Positions 51,344-60,578 of a stretch of DNA of 64,000 nt are shown here, piece by piece. How positions within the stretch are numbered: the first letter of the stretch is position 1; each line of letters opens with the position of its first letter. Origin of the DNA: Rhizobium sp. P38BS-XIX. GTDB lineage: Bacteria > Pseudomonadota > Alphaproteobacteria > Rhizobiales > Rhizobiaceae. The stretch is taken from the NCBI RefSeq assembly GCF_012641435.1, contig NZ_JABAIJ010000009.1, forward strand, positions 62,001 to 126,000, read 5' to 3'. The notes under the pieces are model-generated. The model searched no databases and had not been told where the DNA came from. It worked only from the letters and a program-made list of their open reading frames with translations. Both the position numbers and the translations under genes were made by a program.

Positions 51344-52213
51344 TTACTCCGATTTCGGAGCAGGCTTATCCTGTGCCTTCAGGTAGCTGTCGAAGATTGC
51401 TTCCATGTTCTTCTGATAGGTCTTCTGTACCTCGAGGCCGCTATCGAACATGGCGTTGAACATGTCGGTATAGGCGGCCATGTCGACGCCGGCGGCAGGC
51501 TTGGCCTTCGGTTCCTCCTTCGCCGGCTCTGACGGCATGGGGAAGTTGCGCATCATGTCCTGGAAGGCCTTGGCAAAAGGATTGTCCAGGAAAGGATTGG
51601 CCTGCACCGGCTTCTCGCGCTTGACGGCGTCGGCCCCGAACATCAGCTCCATTGCCTGGGTGAAGGGGTTGTCGAAGATGCTGGCCTGCGGCGTCGGCTG
51701 CTGTTTGGGCGCGAAGCCGATGCTCTGCAGCCAGCCTTGCATCATCTCGCCCATATCGGTGTTGAGGAAGGGGTTGGCCATCTGCGGGATCTGGCCGCTG
51801 GTTTCCTTGAAGAGGCCGCCCATCAGCGTATCGGCCATGGCGGGCAGCATGCGCTTGTAGATTTCCTGGCCGATGCCGGTCATCTGCGCCGCCTGCGCCG
51901 CAACCGCGCGCGACACTTCCTTCGAGCCGAACAACCGCCCGAGCACGGCATTGCCGTCGGCGATGCCTTCTGGCGTGAAGGCCTTGGTCATGTCCTCGAA
52001 ATATTTCGCGTAGTTACCGGACGAGATGTCCTGCATCACGCCGACGAAATTATAGGGATCGGTCGCGCTGCGTTTGAAGCCCGAGGAAAAGGCCGGCATC
52101 AGCGCGGCCATTGCCTTCGTCGCCTGCTCCTGCGCAAGATTGAACTGCTTGGCCATGGCCTCCGTGGCGGCGCCATTTTGTGCCTGCATCATCATGTCGA
52201 AGAGTGGCAGCAT
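51344..52213 (-). CDS. DUF937-type hypothetical protein
   Basis: 289 residues, Met/Ala/Phe-rich helices. N-terminal MLPLFDMMMQAQNGAATEAMAKQFNLAQEQATKAMAALMPAFSSGFKR matches DUF937. The second half has repeated NPFxxxMxxMF segments (IFDNPFTQAMELMFGAD, NPFLDNPFAKAFQDMMRNF) and ends in a phasin-like helix (FDSGLEVQKTYQKNMEAIFDSYL). Possibly interacts with polyhydroxybutyrate granules or self-assembles; inference only. Confidence 0.8.
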   Translation of the reverse strand: MLPLFDMMMQAQNGAATEAMAKQFNLAQEQATKAMAALMPAFSSGFKRSATDPYNFVGVMQDISSGNYAKYFEDMTKAFTPEGIADGNAVLGRLFGSKEVSRAVAAQAAQMTGIGQEIYKRMLPAMADTLMGGLFKETSGQIPQMANPFLNTDMGEMMQGWLQSIGFAPKQQPTPQASIFDNPFTQAMELMFGADAVKREKPVQANPFLDNPFAKAFQDMMRNFPMPSEPAKEEPKAKPAAGVDMAAYTDMFNAMFDSGLEVQKTYQKNMEAIFDSYLKAQDKPAPKSE

Positions 52214-52348
52214 CGAAGTCCCTTTCCCCGCTATGAGGCCGCTTCGGAATCAGGCGGCGCTTGCTCGCAGCAGTATAGCGGGAAAAAAGAGACCGCATAT
52301 CGGTTTCTGCCGACAGAGCATCAGGTTTTGCCGGCAGGTCGTCTGCTA

Positions 52349-53722
52349 TCAGTATTGATATTCCTCGAAGATCGGCTCGACCGACTGGTTCCAGCGGCCG
52401 TTGTAGAGCATCAGCAGATCGTCGGCGAGCGTGCCCTTCTTGGCAAGCACCTCATCGAGCGGCGCGAGAAAGACGGTTTCGTCCTGGCCATCACCGTTCA
52501 AGCGATTGCGGTTCTTCAGACCAAGGCGGGAAACGCCGATAACTTCGCGCGCGACATCGAGCAGGCTATGACCCTTGATGGACGCTTTTAAGCCTTCGAC
52601 CGGAACGACGTCACGCAGAGCGTTGACCTCTTCGAAGCTCCAGTCCCTGGTCAGTTCGTCGGCGGCCGTCAGCGCCTCGTCGTCATAAAGCAGGCCGACC
52701 CAGAAGGCCGGCAACGCACAGATACGGCGCCACGGGCCGCCGTCTGCACCACGCATTTCGAGGAAGCGCTTGAGGCGCACGTCGGGAAACAGCGTCGAGA
52801 GATGGTTCGTCCAGTCGCCCATCGTCGGTTCCCAATCGGCGATCTCGCCCTTCAGCGCGCCGTCCATGAACTGGCGGAAGGTGACATGGGTGCAATCGTG
52901 GTAACGACCGTCACGGACGACGAAATACATGGGAACGTCGAGCGCCCACTTTACATAGTCTTCAAATCCGAAATCGTCGCGGAACGTGAAGTCGAGCAGG
53001 CCGCCGCGCCGGTTGTCGGTATCCTTCCAGATTTCGCCGCGCCAGGAGGAAAGCCCGTTCGGCTTGCCTTCGGTAAAGGGCGAGGAGGCAAAGAGTGCCG
53101 TTGCCAGCGACTGCAGCTTCATCGAGACGCGCATCTTGCGGCGCATATCGGCTTCCGAGGAGAAGTCGAGGTTCACCTGGATGGTGCAGGTGCGGTACAT
53201 CATGTCGAGACCCTGGGTGCCGACCTTCGGCATGTAGCGGGTCATGATGTCGTAGCGCGATTTCGGCATGCGCGGCGTTTCGGCCAGCGTCCACTTCGGG
53301 CTACCGCCGATGCCGAGGAAACGGATGCCCATCGGCTCGGCGATTTCGCGCACGGCGGCCAGATGATTGTTCGATTCCTTGCAGGTCTCGTGGATGGTTT
53401 CGAGCGGTGCGCCGGAGAGCTCGAACTGGCCGCCCGGCTCGATCGAGATCGCACCCATGCCCGTGGGTTCGCCAAGGCCGATGATGTTGTCGCCGTCCAT
53501 GATCGGATCCCAGCCACTCTTCTTCTGCAGTCCCTTGAGGAGCGCGGAAATGCTGGCTTCGCCGAAGTAGGGAACCGGGCTGTTGTCGGCGCGGAAGAAC
53601 ACGAACTTCTCATGCTCGGTGCCGATGCGGAATTTCTCTTCCGACTTGTTGCCGGCGGCCAGATAAGCCGTCATTTCCGAGACCGAGGAGAGCGGAGTCT
53701 GGTCGGTGGTATCGCGCGCCAT
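52349..53722 (-). CDS. gshA: Glutamate-cysteine ligase (plant/alphaproteobacterial type)
   Basis: 457 residues, GCS2 family. FRIGTEHEKFVFF, IIGLGEPTGMGAISIEPGGQFELSGAPLETIHETCKE, RTCTIQVNLDFSSEADMRRKMRVSMKLQSLATALFASSPFTEG and RFLEMRGADGG are highly conserved blocks binding glutamate, ATP and Mg. First step of glutathione synthesis. Monocistronic; divergent from the LysE-type gene. Confidence 0.95.
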   Translation of the reverse strand: MARDTTDQTPLSSVSEMTAYLAAGNKSEEKFRIGTEHEKFVFFRADNSPVPYFGEASISALLKGLQKKSGWDPIMDGDNIIGLGEPTGMGAISIEPGGQFELSGAPLETIHETCKESNNHLAAVREIAEPMGIRFLGIGGSPKWTLAETPRMPKSRYDIMTRYMPKVGTQGLDMMYRTCTIQVNLDFSSEADMRRKMRVSMKLQSLATALFASSPFTEGKPNGLSSWRGEIWKDTDNRRGGLLDFTFRDDFGFEDYVKWALDVPMYFVVRDGRYHDCTHVTFRQFMDGALKGEIADWEPTMGDWTNHLSTLFPDVRLKRFLEMRGADGGPWRRICALPAFWVGLLYDDEALTAADELTRDWSFEEVNALRDVVPVEGLKASIKGHSLLDVAREVIGVSRLGLKNRNRLNGDGQDETVFLAPLDEVLAKKGTLADDLLMLYNGRWNQSVEPIFEEYQY

Positions 53723-53965
53723 GGTATTACCTTAGATCTCGGAGGAGAACCCGCGCCAGCCGCAGGTCAATAGGAGGGTGATTGACGCGGATTGAGGTAC
53801 GGTGCAAGTGAATTTCTTTCAAGGGTCGTTCAAAAAAATAGCATTCTGTGTCTCGAAAGTGCATCGCAACTGTGCAGCCGGTCGCTAGATCTGCACAAGC
53901 GTTCAAGACGTCTCGCTATTCGCGTCGATAAATTTGCCTCCACTGGTATCAAGCGGAGCACATCG

Positions 53966-54580
53966 ATGAACGGTTCGAGTGGCCTTTATTATTCTATTCT
54001 GACGCTGCTTCTGGCTTCTCTGGTCGTCATGGGAAGTCCCGGCCCTTCGACGATCAGCGCCACGGCCATGGGGGCTGCCTATGGCTTCCGGCGATCGCTT
54101 GCCTATGTCTCCGGACTGATCGCGGGGACGGTCGTGGTTCTCTTCGCGGTGGCCGCCGGCGTTGTGGCGATCCTGCTGTCGGTGCCGCATGGCGCCTTCG
54201 TGCTCATGGTTATTTCGGCCGTCTATATTCTCTATCTCGCCTTCAAGATCGCAACTGCCCCGCCGCTGTCGCGCCGCGACGAACATGCCGCCGCTCCGGC
54301 GTTCTCCGGGGGCTTCCTGCTGGCCGTCGCCAATCCCAAGGCCTATCTCGCGATTGCCGCAGTCTTTGCCGGCGTCAGCCTGTTTCAGGACCAGCGGCTG
54401 CTGGATGCCGCCGTCAAAATGGGGCTGCTGACGGCGATGATCATCGCCATCCACATGGTTTGGCTTCTTCTCGGCGCTTCGCTGTCCCGCTTCCTGCAGG
54501 ATCCGAGGGTATCGCGGATCGTCAACATCTCGCTGGCGATCCTGCTGGTCGTCGCGACCGCCGTTGCGGTTTTCGAGTGA
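53966..54580 (+). CDS. LysE/RhtB-family amino-acid exporter
   Basis: 204 residues from ATG 53966. Six membrane segments; GSPGPSTISATAMGAAYGFRRSLAYVSGLIAG is the LysE family signature and GFLLAVANPKAYLAIAAVFAG the second. Exports amino acids or derivatives; substrate unknown. Convergent with rsmE (4-bp gap). Confidence 0.88.
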   Translation: MNGSSGLYYSILTLLLASLVVMGSPGPSTISATAMGAAYGFRRSLAYVSGLIAGTVVVLFAVAAGVVAILLSVPHGAFVLMVISAVYILYLAFKIATAPPLSRRDEHAAAPAFSGGFLLAVANPKAYLAIAAVFAGVSLFQDQRLLDAAVKMGLLTAMIIAIHMVWLLLGASLSRFLQDPRVSRIVNISLAILLVVATAVAVFE

Positions 54581-54584
54581 CGGC

Positions 54585-55322
54585 TCAGTACCAGTCGCCG
54601 ATCGCCGCCTGTATCACCGCCATCGCGGCAACGGCGGCGGTATCGGCGCGCAGGATGCGCGGACCAAGCGGGATGGCGGTGACGAAATCGAGACTGCGCA
54701 ACAGGCTGCGTTCTTCTTCCGAAAAGCCGCCTTCAGGCCCGACCAGCAACGCCAGATACTTCTCTTTCACCTGCGTCAGCAGCGGCAGGGGATTTTGACC
54801 TGCATCGCCTTCGTCGCAATAGATGATGCGCCGCTCACGCGGCCAGGCCGCCAGCAGATCGGCAAGCTTTGCCGGTTCGGCTACATCGGGAATACCGAGA
54901 ATGCCGCATTGCTCTGCCGCCTCGATGACATTGGCCTTGACCTTGTCGAGATTGGTGATCTTGCCCTGTACGTGCTGCGTCATGACTGGTTGCAGCAGGC
55001 CGGCGCCCATTTCGACGGCCTTCTGCACGAGATAGTCGAGCCGTCCGACCTTCAGCGGTGCGAAAAGATAATGTAGATCCGACGGAGCCGGTTGCGGCCG
55101 GGCTAAATCGACCGGTGTCAACAGGATGCGCTTGCGGGTGGGAAAGGAGACGCTGGCCTTCCATTCCCCGTCGCGGCCATTGAAAACGAGCAGCTCGGCG
55201 CCATCCTCCATGCGCAGCACATTGGCAAGATAGTTGAACTGATCCTGATCGGCCTCGATGGCGGCACCGGCCTTGATGTCTGATGTCACGTAGAGCCGCT
55301 GCATGCGGAAATTGGCGCGCAC
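54585..55322 (-). CDS. rsmE: 16S rRNA (uracil(1498)-N3)-methyltransferase RsmE
   Basis: 245 residues from GTG 55322 (next ATG at 55304). PUA-like N-domain MQRLYVTSDI... HYLxNVLRM-like block FNYLANVLRMEDG, then the SPOUT knot with KAVEMGAGLLQPVMTQHVQ, EQCGILGIPDV, LLVGPEGGFSEEE and LGPRILRADTAAVAAMAV. Methylates U1498 in the decoding region. 71 bp downstream of pit on the same strand. Confidence 0.92.
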   Translation of the reverse strand: MRANFRMQRLYVTSDIKAGAAIEADQDQFNYLANVLRMEDGAELLVFNGRDGEWKASVSFPTRKRILLTPVDLARPQPAPSDLHYLFAPLKVGRLDYLVQKAVEMGAGLLQPVMTQHVQGKITNLDKVKANVIEAAEQCGILGIPDVAEPAKLADLLAAWPRERRIIYCDEGDAGQNPLPLLTQVKEKYLALLVGPEGGFSEEERSLLRSLDFVTAIPLGPRILRADTAAVAAMAVIQAAIGDWY

Positions 55323-55393
55323 GGAATACCCCCGGAATTGCTTGGCACAATGAAACGAAGCGGCTCGAAGATCCGGCGAGACACCGAACCGCC

Positions 55394-56929
55394 CTAAATG
55401 AAGAGCGCGACCATAACCCAATATACGGCGGCGGCAAGCATGGCCGCGACCGGCACCGTGATCGCCCAGGCAGCGACGATGGTCATGAAATGAGAGCGTC
55501 GCACCAGGCGGCGGCGATGCATCTCGTCGGGATTGCGCTCATCCGTATTATCAGGCTCGATCCAGGGAATGCCGGCGGCTTCGGCTTTCTTGCGCATATA
55601 GGCAAAGCGCTGCTTGGAGCGGACGCTGTACCATTCGCGGAAGAAGCCGACGCCGAAAACCGCGCCGACCGCGATATGCGTCGAACTCACCGGAAAGCCG
55701 AACCATGCAGCAACGATGACCGTAAGCGCCGCTGAAACAGCAACGCAATAGGCGCGCATCGGGTTGAGCCTGGTGATCTGTTCGCCCAGCAGGCGGATGA
55801 GACGCGGGCCGTAAAGCAGCACGCCGAGCGAAATGCCGCAGCCGCCGATCATGACGACCCAATAGGGAGCCTGATGCGTGGTCGCTTCAGCAATGACGTT
55901 GAGGGAGCCGCCAAGACCGACATCGCGCACGATCGCCGCGAGCGGGCCGATGGCGTTGGCAACGTCGTTGGCGCCATGTGCAAAGGACATCAGCGCGGCC
56001 GAGCAGATCAGCGGCAGGCGAAAGAGTTTTCGCAGCGAGCTGTTCTTGTTCTCAAGCCCCACCGATTGCGCTGCCACCAGCGGCCGGGCGCCAAGCCAGG
56101 CGACCAGGCCGACGACGATGCCGATCGCAAGGTTGAGCAGGTTGGGGATCGACCCCTTCGGCTCGAGCTGAACGATGAGATAGGCGGCGAAGGCGCCAGC
56201 CATCAAACCCATCAGGATCGGGATCCAATATCGGGCAGCGGCAATCTTGTCGTCGCGATAGACGATGAAGCTCTCGATGAAGAACAGGATGGTGGCCGCG
56301 ATCGTGCCGCCGAGGAAGGGGGTTATGACCCATCCGGCGGAGATCGCCGCGAGCAAATGCCAGTTGATCAGCTCCGGACCGACGGCTGCGGCACCGGCGC
56401 CGACGACAGCACCGACGATCGTGTGCGTGGTCGAGACCGGCGCTTTCAGCCAGGTGGCGAAGTTGATCCAGAGTGCTGCGGCCAGAAGCGCAGCCATCAT
56501 CAGCCAGGCAAGCTTGCCGATGTTGATGACGCGATCCGTATCGACGATATGCGTCGATATGGTGTTGATGACGGGTCCGCCGGCAATGGTTGCCCCGAGG
56601 ATTTCGAAGATGGCCGCCATAACGAGCGCTTGCGTCATGGTGATGGCGCGCGCACCGACGGCCGCGCCGACATTGTTGGCCACATCTTTCGCGCCGATAT
56701 TCATCGCCATGTAGCCGGCAAGCGCCACCGCGGCGAAGATGAGCGTCGCGCGCGGCTGGTCGAAAACATAGATGCCGGCAAAAAACATCGCCAGACCGAG
56801 GAAGAGCAGGCCGATACCCGGCGCGACAAGGCGTCTGGAGATATGGTGGGTCGCATCCTCGACATAGGTGAATTTGTCGAGGTCCTTGTCGAGCGTCCTT
56901 TTTACAGGTGTGGCCGGTCGGTCGGGCAT
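55394..56929 (-). CDS. pit: Inorganic phosphate transporter, PiT family
   Basis: 511 residues from ATG 56929. About 10-12 membrane segments; the duplicated PHO4 signatures are GAKDVANNVGAAVGARAIT and AHGANDVANAIGPLAAIV, with TTHTIVGAVVGAGAAA and SSTHIAVGAVFGVGFFREW. Low-affinity phosphate (metal-phosphate) symporter of the inner membrane. No phoU-like partner gene beside it here. Confidence 0.92.
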   Translation of the reverse strand: MPDRPATPVKRTLDKDLDKFTYVEDATHHISRRLVAPGIGLLFLGLAMFFAGIYVFDQPRATLIFAAVALAGYMAMNIGAKDVANNVGAAVGARAITMTQALVMAAIFEILGATIAGGPVINTISTHIVDTDRVINIGKLAWLMMAALLAAALWINFATWLKAPVSTTHTIVGAVVGAGAAAVGPELINWHLLAAISAGWVITPFLGGTIAATILFFIESFIVYRDDKIAAARYWIPILMGLMAGAFAAYLIVQLEPKGSIPNLLNLAIGIVVGLVAWLGARPLVAAQSVGLENKNSSLRKLFRLPLICSAALMSFAHGANDVANAIGPLAAIVRDVGLGGSLNVIAEATTHQAPYWVVMIGGCGISLGVLLYGPRLIRLLGEQITRLNPMRAYCVAVSAALTVIVAAWFGFPVSSTHIAVGAVFGVGFFREWYSVRSKQRFAYMRKKAEAAGIPWIEPDNTDERNPDEMHRRRLVRRSHFMTIVAAWAITVPVAAMLAAAVYWVMVALFI

Positions 56930-57027
56930 GCAATTCTCTGAAATAAGAACTTGTCGTATTGCGCTGCCGGATTGGCCGCGCAATATCCGCTATTTATTCT
57001 GGCACAATTTCTTGTGAGTAATGTGGC

Positions 57028-57537
57028 TTACTTTGCCTGTACGATGGGAGTGGTTTGCGCCATCCGTGCGGCAAAGGCAAGGATGAGATCGCGCAGCTCC
57101 GGTTCGCGGACGCGTTTGGCGGCTTCCTCGCAGGAAACCCATTCCATCGAGCGCTCGCCCTTTTCCTTGAAGTGCTTGACGAGTTCGCTGACCTCGAGCG
57201 CGTAGACCTGCACGCGGCAGGGCACGGCGATCCCGTCCTTCAACACCTTGTCGTACCCGAACGTCCCGAGCGCCATGGTTTCGACGGTGCCCCGCACGCC
57301 GGCTTCTTCATAGGCTTCGCGGGCTGCGACCTCGTGCGAGAGCTTGCCGGGCATCGGCCATCCCTTGGGGATAACCCATCGGCCGGTGTCGCGGCTGGTC
57401 AAGAGCAACATCTCGACATCACCGGTCTTCTTCTTCACCCGATAACAAAGCGCGGCATATTGCTGTCGCGGCGGACGCCGAAACATGAGTTGCACATCAT
57501 TTGCTATACGGCTGAAAATGGCCAATTGTCGGTTCAC
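57028..57537 (-). CDS. NUDIX hydrolase, diphosphoinositol-phosphatase-like
   Basis: 169 residues. RWVIPKGWPMPGKLSHEVAAREAYEEAGVRG holds a Nudix box ending REAYEEAGV intact; the first box Glu is replaced by Lys (GWPMPGK). This PKGWPM form is common in rhizobial members resembling diadenosine/diphosphoinositol polyphosphate hydrolases. Cleaves nucleoside-diphosphate-linked compounds; substrate unknown. Confidence 0.88.
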   Translation of the reverse strand: MNRQLAIFSRIANDVQLMFRRPPRQQYAALCYRVKKKTGDVEMLLLTSRDTGRWVIPKGWPMPGKLSHEVAAREAYEEAGVRGTVETMALGTFGYDKVLKDGIAVPCRVQVYALEVSELVKHFKEKGERSMEWVSCEEAAKRVREPELRDLILAFAARMAQTTPIVQAK

Positions 57538-57787
57538 CTTTGGGGTTTGAGCGGGAGTTCGATTCTATATTAGCACTATGTGGAAGAATTTTGCGCTCCA
57601 TAGAGTGCTATATGGTATTTCCCCACATATTTATTGAGTGGTGAGTATGTAAAAAGGCGCTGTTCTGTCTTCTGATATTCGCCAGCAATTGTGCTGAAAA
57701 CGACATTGAACAGCATTTTGATGCCGCAGATGACGAGCTGCTTGTATGCAGAGTCAAGATTGACGAAGAGAAAGATTAATCCTTGCC

Positions 57788-58696
57788 ATGTCCGATCCAG
57801 TTTCATCCAGACGCCTGCCGCCTTTGAACGCGCTGCGCGCCTTCGATGCTGTTGCTCGGCGGGGCACTATCCTGAAGGCGGCCGATGAGCTTGGCGTCGT
57901 GCGCGGTGCGGTCCGCCAGCAACTCAATTTGCTCGAAGCGCATTTCGGGGTGACCCTTTTCGATCGGGAAAACGGCAGGTTGGTTCTGACGGCAAAGGGC
58001 AGGGCATTTGCCGATTCCGTCGGCATTGCCTTCGGGATTCTGACGCGGGCTTCGGCGGAGCTTCTGGTGGGCGGTCGGCGGTCTATCCGGCTCGGTGTCC
58101 CCTCGGCTTTTGCCGTGTGGTGGCTGATGCCGCGGGTCGCCGCGCTGCAGGCGGCTCTTCAGGATATCGACATCGATATCGTGCCGATGGCGACGGTCGA
58201 GCCCCTCGCCAAGCGTGCTGACCTCGAAGCCGTCATCATGGGCGGCGAATACAGGCCCATGCGCGATATTACCGCCATCCGGTTCATGGAGGATGAGTTC
58301 GGCCCGGTCGCCACGCCTGATCTTGCCGATCGTCTTGGACTTGCCGCAGGCGTTCGGGCTCTTGCCGGAGGCGTCGCCCTCTCAAGCCGCTCGGCTCCAA
58401 GCCTGTGGGGTGATTGGTTCGCGGAAAGCGGCCACGCAGCCGTCGGCTTTGTCGGTAGTCGCGAATTCGAAGACCTGCTGCTCGCGATCGGTGCGGCACG
58501 GTCCGGGCTCGGGGTTGCCATCGCGCCGCGCACCGCGATTGGCGAGGATATCGATCGCGGCGCTCTTGTCGCACCATTCGGTTTCATCCGAAGGCCTGCG
58601 GGCTACAGCCTCAGTATCCGCAGCAGCGATGTGAAGGATCCCGCCCTCGTGCAATTGGCCGACTGGTTGAGCGCAGCAGGAGCAGAGCAGGGATAG
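57788..58696 (+). CDS. LysR-family regulator (GcvA-like)
   Basis: 302 residues. PPLNALRAFDAVARRGTILKAADELGVVRGAVRQQLNLLEAHFGVTLFDREN is the GcvA-type HTH start; effector domain begins RRSIRLGVPSAFAVWWLMPRVAALQ. It lies 124 bp upstream of the adenosylhomocysteinase-like gene on the same strand, which may be its target. Preceded by 250 bp of unusually AT-rich DNA. Confidence 0.87.
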   Translation: MSDPVSSRRLPPLNALRAFDAVARRGTILKAADELGVVRGAVRQQLNLLEAHFGVTLFDRENGRLVLTAKGRAFADSVGIAFGILTRASAELLVGGRRSIRLGVPSAFAVWWLMPRVAALQAALQDIDIDIVPMATVEPLAKRADLEAVIMGGEYRPMRDITAIRFMEDEFGPVATPDLADRLGLAAGVRALAGGVALSSRSAPSLWGDWFAESGHAAVGFVGSREFEDLLLAIGAARSGLGVAIAPRTAIGEDIDRGALVAPFGFIRRPAGYSLSIRSSDVKDPALVQLADWLSAAGAEQG

Positions 58697-58820
58697 CGAG
58701 GCGACTGCATCTCTGTTGGAATGGCAGATTTTCTGCCATATAACGCATTGCAATGTCCATCGACAGATGTTTTCCCGTCATGCGAGATCGCGGCATAAAA
58801 CCAGCCGCCAGGAGCGCATC

Positions 58821-59984
58821 ATGGATCAGTCCTCTTTTCTTTCCCGTATCGACTGGGTCGCGCGCAGCTGCCGGCTCCTCGCCGCAACGGCCGCAGAATT
58901 CCGCGATACCAAGCCGTTTGCCGGGCTGACCATCGGCACGGGCATTCATCTGGAGCCGAAGACGGTCGCGCTTTTGATGACGCTGCGAGCCGGCGGCGCG
59001 GACCTGGTCTGCACCGGCAATCTCAACAGCACCCAGCCGGAGACGGTGGAATATCTGCGCGCCCAGGGCGTCAAGGTCTTTGCGACGCAGACCCGCGACG
59101 CCGGCGAGCATGGGGCGAGCCTTGATGCGATCCTTGCGGAAAAGCCGGATCTGCTGCTCGACAATGGCGGCGATCTCTTCGCCCGCGCGGCCGACAAGCC
59201 TTATGCAAACCTGCTTGGCGGCACTGAGGAAACCACATCCGGTCGCACCCGCCTCATGCCGATGCGCGACAAGCTCAACATGCCGATCCTCGTCATCAAC
59301 GACAGCCCGATCAAGCAATTCGCCGAAAACCGGCATGCCGTCGGCCAGAGCATGTTCGAAAGTTATCTGCGCTTCACCAATCGCTCCACCAACGGCAAGC
59401 GCGTTACCGTTTTCGGATACGGCGCCTGCGGCAAGGGCACGGCGGCATGCTTCCGCAATGCGTTCTCCGCCGTCAGCGTCGTCGACATCGACCCGGTCAC
59501 GACGCTTGAGGCGCATCTTGACGGCTTTTCGACACCGCTGCGTGAGGCTGCGATCCGCTCCGCCGATATCCTCATCACCGTGACGGGCTATTCCAATATC
59601 GTCACCGTTGCCGACCTGCCTCTGATCAAGGATGGCGCGATCCTGATGAATGGCGGCCATTTCCCGCATGAGATCGATGTCGACGGGTTCCGTCACAGCC
59701 CCGATGTCGCCGGCGTCGACCGCTATGAAGCGGAGCAGATCGAGACTGTCCGCATGCGCGATGGCCGCGCCTTCCATATTCTTGGCGGCGGCCATATGGC
59801 CAATCTGGCCGGCCCGCGTCCGCTCGGGAATACTGTCGAATCCATGGATCTTGGCTTCGCGCTGCAGTCACGTTGCCTGGAACGGGTCGCCAAGGGCGGT
59901 CTCGGCAAGGAAGCCTGCGTCATCCCGGTGCCCGCAGATATCGATGCACTGGTCGCTTCTTCCTACCTCGATCTGGCGCGCTAA
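58821..59984 (+). CDS. Adenosylhomocysteinase-family paralogue
   Basis: 387 residues from ATG 58821, about 45-80 shorter than standard SAH hydrolases. Substrate-site residues recognisable: His43 (GTGIHLEP), Asp114 (LLLDNGGDL), Glu136/137 (GGTEETTSG), Lys165 (NDSPIKQF) and His280 (NGGHFPHEID). NAD Rossmann motif is GYGACGKG (199-206). The Asp after Lys is Glu, and the C-terminal Lys/Tyr tail that closes the NAD site of the partner subunit is absent. Either a divergent SAH hydrolase or an enzyme for a related thioether nucleoside. Confidence 0.75.
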   Translation: MDQSSFLSRIDWVARSCRLLAATAAEFRDTKPFAGLTIGTGIHLEPKTVALLMTLRAGGADLVCTGNLNSTQPETVEYLRAQGVKVFATQTRDAGEHGASLDAILAEKPDLLLDNGGDLFARAADKPYANLLGGTEETTSGRTRLMPMRDKLNMPILVINDSPIKQFAENRHAVGQSMFESYLRFTNRSTNGKRVTVFGYGACGKGTAACFRNAFSAVSVVDIDPVTTLEAHLDGFSTPLREAAIRSADILITVTGYSNIVTVADLPLIKDGAILMNGGHFPHEIDVDGFRHSPDVAGVDRYEAEQIETVRMRDGRAFHILGGGHMANLAGPRPLGNTVESMDLGFALQSRCLERVAKGGLGKEACVIPVPADIDALVASSYLDLAR

Positions 59985-59996
59985 GGGTCGAAGCTT

Positions 59997-60560
59997 CTAT
60001 GCCTTGGCGAGCGCTATGGTCAGGGCGTGGTCGTAGAGCCGGACGGTCGCGTCGTCGAAGCAGCAGAAGATGATTTCATTGAAGCCGCCGTTTGCGCTCT
60101 CAGCAATGGCGGTGCTTGTGGCAATCTCGGCGGCCGGCGCGGCGGGAAAGCGATAAATGCCCGTGGAAATGGCGGGAAACGCAATGGTTTTCAACGCGTT
60201 CTGCCGCGCAAGGTCAAGGCTGCTGCGATAGCAGTTTGCGAGCAAATCCTCCTCGCCATTGCCTCCACCATTCCACACTGGGCCGACGGTGTGGATCACA
60301 TGCTTTGCCGGCAGGCGATATCCTTTGGTGATCTTTGCCTGACCGGTCTTGCACCCATGCAGCATCCGGCATTCGGCAACAAGCTCCGGCCCGGCGGCAC
60401 GATGGATTGCGCCATCGACACCGCCTCCGCCGAGCAGGCTGCTGTTCGCGGCATTGACGATGGCATCGACCGAAAGCGCCGTGATGTTGCCGAGCGCGAT
60501 GGTGAAGCGTGTCCCCGTTTTCGGGGAAAGATCGGAACGGATGGTTTCAACGGCGGACAT
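59997..60560 (-). CDS. Macrodomain protein, O-acetyl-ADP-ribose deacetylase-like (YmdB type)
   Basis: 187 residues. FTIALGNITALSVDAIVNAANSSLLGGGGVDGAIHRAAGPEL is the macrodomain signature with the catalytic Asp-containing GGGGVDGAIH; HVIHTVGPVW and FPAISTGIYRFP complete the ADP-ribose pocket. It removes ADP-ribose-linked acetyl or from modified proteins. 18 bp downstream of a same-strand LysR gene. Confidence 0.9.
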   Translation of the reverse strand: MSAVETIRSDLSPKTGTRFTIALGNITALSVDAIVNAANSSLLGGGGVDGAIHRAAGPELVAECRMLHGCKTGQAKITKGYRLPAKHVIHTVGPVWNGGGNGEEDLLANCYRSSLDLARQNALKTIAFPAISTGIYRFPAAPAAEIATSTAIAESANGGFNEIIFCCFDDATVRLYDHALTIALAKA

Positions 60561-60578
60561 GCTGATCTCCTCGCTGGC

